Source of the DNA: Diphasiastrum complanatum
Lineage: Eukaryota; Streptophyta; Lycopodiopsida; Lycopodiales; Lycopodiaceae
Length of the DNA stretch: 64,000 nt
Reading direction: 5' to 3'
Assembly: GCA_029204225.1 (NCBI GenBank)
Contig: CM055104.1
Location: 43,679,148-43,743,147 of the forward strand
Positions within the stretch are counted from its first letter, which is position 1; each line of letters begins with the position of its first letter. The translations under genes and the position numbers were made by a program. Shown here piece after piece: positions 58,850 through 64,000 of the stretch. The notes beneath the pieces are model-generated. The model saw only the letters and a list, made by a program, of their open reading frames with translations. It made no database searches and was not told the DNA's origin.

Positions 58850-59352
58850 AACATTAACTAGCATAAACTAAAAACATAGCAAATGGGAACCAACACACGA
58901 ATCATCACAAAAGCATAAGCAAAGAGTGATTAACACTTGAGGATGTTTGAGCTCCCAAAATGGTAGAGTCTCCTCCTCTCAATTAAGAATGAAAAATAGA
59001 GTACAAATGGTGCCTTTTTATAAATGGGGAAGGCCCTTGTCCCAAAATTCTATTGGCTAATGTGTACATTGTTCCTAACTGTTCATCTTGGACCCAACTT
59101 AATCCAAGGGTCCACAAAAAGTACATTAGAATTCACAAGATTCATGTGAGTCCAAAGTTGGACCGTGACTCTAAAATAATAAACTTCTAAGTTTAAAATG
59201 ACTTTGGGCCTCAAGTTTTATTTTAATTATAGGGCGCCCAAGTCCATTATTTCTAATTACAATCGCCCTGCGTGCTCCTTGGGTCATGGACTTATACACA
59301 TTTATTGACTCATTTTCTTTTATTCGCTCTATGTTGGGAATACCCCCAACAA
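58850..59352 (-). mobile_element. LTR-like segment upstream of the Gypsy remnant
   Basis: On the minus strand it starts TGTTGGGGGTATTCCCAACA, with TG at the end. It contains GCGCCC and TTAGAAATAATGG-like words and a TATA-like CCATTTATAAAAAGG (about 59019-59033), all features also found in the LTR of the Copia element at 4.6-7.3 kb. It may be a diverged LTR of that type rather than of the Gypsy element. The inner end and primer site are not resolved. Confidence 0.4.
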
Positions 59353-60200
59353 AGTGAAGGGCCTGTTCAATTTGAAGGTTTTGTTCTTAAAAAGTTTTGA
59401 AGGTTTCTTTCTTGATAACTTGTAGTAATAGAAAGCAAACATGGAGCAAGTAGAGGAAAATGAAGCAGGCAAAGCACGCGATGCAGCAGAGGAGGACGAA
59501 GCATGATGAGGGATCAGAGCATGATGCAGCAGAGGAAAATGAAGGAGGAGGGAGTGTTTGAGGACTGGTGCCAATTAATGAAGCTGTCGGGCCAGTTGTA
59601 CAGTTGGCATTTTTTTGGCCAAGTTTGAGCATTTTTTTTGGGTATAATTTTGAGCCTCAATTTGGAAACCATAAAGTATATTAGAATTTTCAATTGCAAG
59701 GAAGACTACGATGAACGAGTTGGAGTAGACGATGATGGCACTGGGAGACAACGACCCATGTGCATCATCAAGATTGCCTTCACACACCTGAGGTGGCAGG
59801 ATGAGGATGACAACAGATTTCTCTTGGCCTCCCTCTTGCCTCTCGATTGATTTTGCCTCAAGATACGTCCCAGCATGTATGTCTGGATGATCCCCCGACT
59901 GACAACCCTTTGGGGGGTGTATGGGATAGGACCTCACCGCTATTCTTACTAGATAGGTCGGTCATGCATTGCTACCTTCAAGGATCATCTACCACTTCTG
60001 ACCATAGTTATTTGCCATTGTTCAAGCCGATTTTGCTTATGTGGCAACTTCCTCACGCTAGCTTGAACCAAGCCCATTTTCTAGACTTTCAATGAGCCAT
60101 GTCAAATTATTGAGTCATTGCGACATCATTGAGCACCTGGTTCAATGGAAACTATTCTCTCAATCACCTATTGTTAAGAGACACTATGGGAAAATTTTGA
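59353..60200. other. Non-coding stretch
   Basis: A short duplicated phrase (ATGCAGCAGAGGA at about 59481 and 59524) is present. No frame resembles a known protein. Confidence 0.45.
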
Positions 60201-62400
60201 TTTATAAGGGCAAAAATTGAGCTATCTTGGGTCATGGACATCAAAATTGAGCTATCTTGGGTCATGGACACCAAATTTGATCTATCTTGTAATGTGAATC
60301 AATGCCACTGATAGAGAGTCAAACTCGATCAATCTGAATGTATTGCACTTGATATTGGTTTAATTTGATCACTCAATTAGCCATGCCAAGTGATAGACAA
60401 TAGTTTCAGCTATCTCAAGTGATAGCAACCAATTCTATCCATGAGAGATTGAATTCGAGTAATTGGAATGTACTGAAGTTGAGATTGGTTGAGTTTAGTT
60501 ACTCCAAAATGTTCTTCAATATGGTAAATGAAGTTATTATTACTCATAGTTCTAGATTTAAACAAGCAAGCATCTATTTTACAAAAACAGGAGCAACTAT
60601 CTTACAAAATAGACCCATAACAATGTAGAATCTTGAAAGAGGACTAATAACACTCCAAGATGTAGTTCAAAAGCTGGAAAATCTACAATGGCCTCAATTA
60701 TTTATCATCTTAAACATTCCATAAATTGATATACAAGAGATAAAACCATAACAATCCAAAGCGGTTCAACATATTTTCTTCAACAAGTAACCCCTATGGA
60801 ATAAGCAACTAATTAGATTGCTTGATTGGAAGAAGTGACAAAACAACCTGAAAATAATCTTCATTCAGTTTAGCGCACATTTACATAAGAGAGTTTTTGG
60901 ACACAAGTTGTGCTGAAGCTCGTTCCGAGGACATGTCTACCTAACCGTCAACGCCCCCTTGGTCCACATGTTGGGCTTCGTCTTTGATGGAATTCCATAC
61001 CTTGCTAGGTTGGTCCAACTAAATCACTCAACGATCTATTTTGAGTGATAAGGACCAAAATTGTATGTTAGGAATCAAATTATATGGGCTATCTCAACTT
61101 AATAGGCTTCAAATATGAGCTACTTAAATTTCCTAAAGTTCACCTTTCTCGAATTTGGTCAGCCAATGTGCAAGCTTGAGTCATTAGAGCCAATATTGGT
61201 CTATCTTGAATTAGAGCAATCATATTTGTTCAATCTCGATTCATCAAAGTCAGTCCCATCAACAAGGGGCCAATCTCGAGTAATCCCAAGATACTAAATG
61301 CAAGACTGGTCTTTCCAAACGTAAAAGGGAGAAGTGCATCCTCCCTCACACTTTTGGAGTATATCCATGATAGTAGGAGGAGACTTTGGAAAACAAAATT
61401 GAGCCATTGTTTGTGATATGATCTAAAGTCATTGATTAGCCATGTAGAGTACTAATAAGCACCAAAATCACACGTGTGGCATTGAATTTTAGCTATTTTA
61501 AGTGATAGGCACCAAATTTGAGTGACAAGTGCCAAAATGGGGCTATTCACACTGTTAGACATCTAGTTTGAGCAATCTCATGTGATACTAGTCAATTATG
61601 ATCACAATGGGATATTTTAAGTGATAGACAGAAAAATTGAGTTGTCTTTTCATGTAATTATCGAATTCAAATTACTTGAAAAAAACTCATGAGCCACTAG
61701 CTTGATCACTCAATGGATAGTCTCTAATTCGAGCAATCTGAATGTTGCAACCTCTAAATTCTCGCAATTTGATCATTCAATGGATAATCTTGAGTTACAA
61801 GATTAAGATTGATCTATCTCAAGTGATAGACATCAAGTTTAGGCTATATCAAGTGATAGACATCAATTTAAGTTATCTCAAGTGATACAGGCCAATTTCA
61901 ATTGATAAGCACCAAGATCACACATTAAGCAGCTAATTTGAGCTATGTGGAGTGATAAACTCCAAATTTGAACTACTCCATATCTTGAAGTCAAAATTCT
62001 ACTAATTTCATCAGTAAATGGACATCACCAAAAGTGAGCTATCCCACAAGATGCTATCCCAAAAGGGACCAAAATCGAGTGATAAACTTGAGTTATATCG
62101 AGTGATAGCAGCCAATTATATTGACAAAGGGATCAAACTCAAGCAATATGCTTGTCCTAAGCTTGAGGTGGTCACTTGAGCATCGATAGACATCAAATTC
62201 GAGTTATCTCATGTGATGTTGGTCAATAATGATTATTCAATGAGCAACGTCAAGTAACATGGACCAAAATCAAGTTTTCTCAGATGTGTCAAGTGATAAG
62301 GACTAGAATTGTGTTTTTTCACATGCATGTAGGATCAAATTCAAGCCACTTGAAATTTCTGAATGTCAACAATCAAATATGCAACATCAAGCATTCACCA
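60200..62400. repeat. Degenerate minisatellite, unit about 30 bp
   Basis: The words AAATTGAGCTATCTTGGGTCA, GTGATAGACATCAA, TGAGCTATCTCAAGTGATA and AGTGATAGGCACCAAATTTG recur throughout. Adjacent units with 29-30-bp spacing are clear at 61815-61900 (CAAGTGATAGACATCAAGTTTAG, then CAAGTGATAGACATCAATTT, then CAAGTGATACAGGCCAATTT). At 60214-60290 two 35-bp units differ by few bases. Elsewhere units are strongly diverged. No gene is visible in these 2.2 kb. Confidence 0.75.
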
Positions 62401-62521
62401 CAAGAAGGCGGAAGAAGAACATGCACAATCACACTATCACTCTATAGCATACTGAATGTCAAATGTACAAATAAACCTTGAAGCCCTGCTAGAGAAGTAG
62501 TCGCATCCACTTGTGGTTGAC

Positions 62522-63560
62522 CTAAATCCACAAGCAATCTTCATAACATACCGCTTCTTGTGTAGCATTGCTGAGTGCTCGATATTCAGCTTCCGTCAAT
62601 GATAAGGCTACTGTAGGTTGCTTTTTGCTGCTCCATGAAATTGCAGCTGTACCATAACTGAATGTATGACCACTGGTGGTTCTGCTGTCATCAATATTAC
62701 CTGCCCAATTGGCATCTGTATAACCTACCAACATTGGCGCTTCAGGCTGATCATACTTCAAACCAAAGTTCAATGTCCCTCGAATGTATTTGAGAATACG
62801 TTTAGCAGACTTCCAGTGTGCTTGACTAGGATCTTGCATAAATTGACTAACAACACCAACAACATAAGAAATATCAGGTCGTGTGTGTGTCAAATAAGTC
62901 AAACTACTCACCAGCTGTCTATACAAATAAGCATCCACTTTATCAGATTCATCATATGTAGTAAGCTTCATGTTGACATCCATAGGTGTTCACAAAGGCT
63001 TACAATCCTGCATATTGAACTTATAAAGCAAATCTCGTGCATAATTGCTTTGTGTAAGAAAGACCATGTCTTCCTTTTGCCGTACTTCAATGCCAAGACA
63101 ATAGTGCATCAATCCTAGATCACTCATGTCAAAAGCATTGGAAAGATTTGATTTTATGTCATCAATTAAGCTCTCATTACTTCCTGTAATAATCAAATCA
63201 TCCACATACAACACAATGAACACTATATCCGAATCTTGCCTTAGAATGTAAAGCTTAGGATCAACATCACTCTTTACCATTCCCCTTTGTCTGAAGTGTT
63301 CATCAATGCAAGAGTACCATGCTTGTGGTGCTTGTTTCAATCCATTAATGGCTTTGTTGAGCTTACAAATGAGATGCTCTCTCCCTGGCTCAACAAATCC
63401 TTGAGGTTGTACTAGGTACACCTCTTCATCCAGCATTCCATTCAAATCCTCTCGCAACCAACCGTGCTTTGTACTTGTTGAGTTTCTTTTCTTGAAGTCA
63501 TGTGCTTGGATGCACCACTATCAATGTACCAGGTATCCTTGGCTTCATCACTTGTCATTA
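62522..63560 (-). pseudogene. Copia pol remnant, protease fused to RT by deletion
   Basis: On the minus strand 63532-63496 is TWYIDSGASKHMT, the Copia protease active site. Directly after it (63478-63441), in another frame, is KYKARLVARGF, the start of the reverse transcriptase, so integrase is deleted. RT continues in 63457-62990: VYLVQPQGFV, INGLKQAPQAWY, VLYVDDLIITGS with catalytic YVDD, and LGLMHYCLGIEV. A TGA at 62990-62992 interrupts it. Then 62983-62522 gives the RT end and RNase H (LVSSLTYLTHTRPDISYVVGVVSQF, GYTDANWAG, SLTEAEYRALSNATQEA). It cannot be translated as one protein. Confidence 0.92.
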
Positions 63561-64000
63561 ATACTGTAATGAACAATTTTGAACTCTCACCTATATCATC
63601 GAGGTTCGTCCACTTCTTAAATTTCTACAAGCTTCCTAGAAAAATGAAAACATAAACAAAATGGAGCACTAAGGCTTCCCAACTAGTGCTCGAAAATAAA
63701 TGGGGTGGCTAAGGCAGTACCCAACTAGCCACTTACTTAAAAAATACAAAGACTTGCTAAGGCTACCCTAAATAGCAAGAAGATTAATCTATATTCTACT
63801 TAACACCCAAAGGGTAATAAAATGAGATTGTGGCTAATACTAAAGTTAGACCCAATAAAACACATGCCACAATACAAACCAATGAGAAGGATGCAAGAGG
63901 AGGCCCGAGCACCTTCCCTCAAGCTATGCACCTTCCCAAAGGGGACACAAATGAAATAGAATGATAATCTCAAAAATAGAGAAGCATAATAAGCTTAATC
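63561..64000. other. Edge of window, no gene recognised
   Basis: A CCCAACTAG word repeats (about 63678 and 63720) with AAGGC before it. Probably it is part of the Copia element or its flank, but no motif is visible. Confidence 0.4.

Overview
The window is nuclear DNA of a land plant. The two host genes are plant-type: a plastid-type shikimate kinase with plant exon structure and a plant WNK kinase. Both have GT-AG introns. Everything else is retrotransposons, En/Spm-like DNA transposons and very long (GA)n/(CT)n microsatellites. Low gene density, a 6.7-kb terminal intron and the LINE and Gypsy content suit a large genome such as a homosporous fern. That assignment is inference; no marker in the window proves it.

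Layout. 0-4.4 kb: a Copia-like solo or 3' LTR, an 85-bp tRNA-like SINE with a perfect 16-bp target duplication, and diverged tandem duplications. 4.4-14.9 kb, minus strand: a head-to-tail LINE array. It holds an old 5'-truncated LINE interrupted by a non-autonomous Copia element, a nearly full-length LINE inactivated by stops, and the tail of a third copy; each junction lies at a (TC)n tract. 15.1-15.4 kb: a foldback of nested GGTACC palindromes. 15.65-24.26 kb, plus strand: the shikimate kinase gene. Its last exon is separated by an intron holding two LINE remnants and a Gypsy gag remnant. 25.3-44.8 kb: two copies of one roughly 0.7-kb segment bracket 18 kb of nested elements: a deleted Copia, three pieces of Gypsy (two joined in opposite orientation), extreme microsatellites, and an En/Spm-like gene pair made of an intact three-exon TNP1-like gene and a decayed TNP2 transposase. 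42.4-48.6 kb: a second TNP2 relative on the minus strand, with subterminal CCACGCGTGG palindromes.

49.4-54.4 kb, minus strand: the WNK kinase gene, eight coding exons, with a long 5' leader and a TATA box. 55-59.4 kb: a small coiled-coil ORF and a decayed Gypsy element. 60.2-62.4 kb: a degenerate minisatellite of about 30 bp. 62.5-63.6 kb: an internally deleted Copia pol.

The shikimate kinase would supply chorismate and aromatic amino acids in the plastid. The WNK is a cytosolic signalling kinase. Nothing suggests they are linked functionally. Both carry single-base frameshifts inside conserved exons, so either the assembly has uncorrected indels or the genes are decaying.
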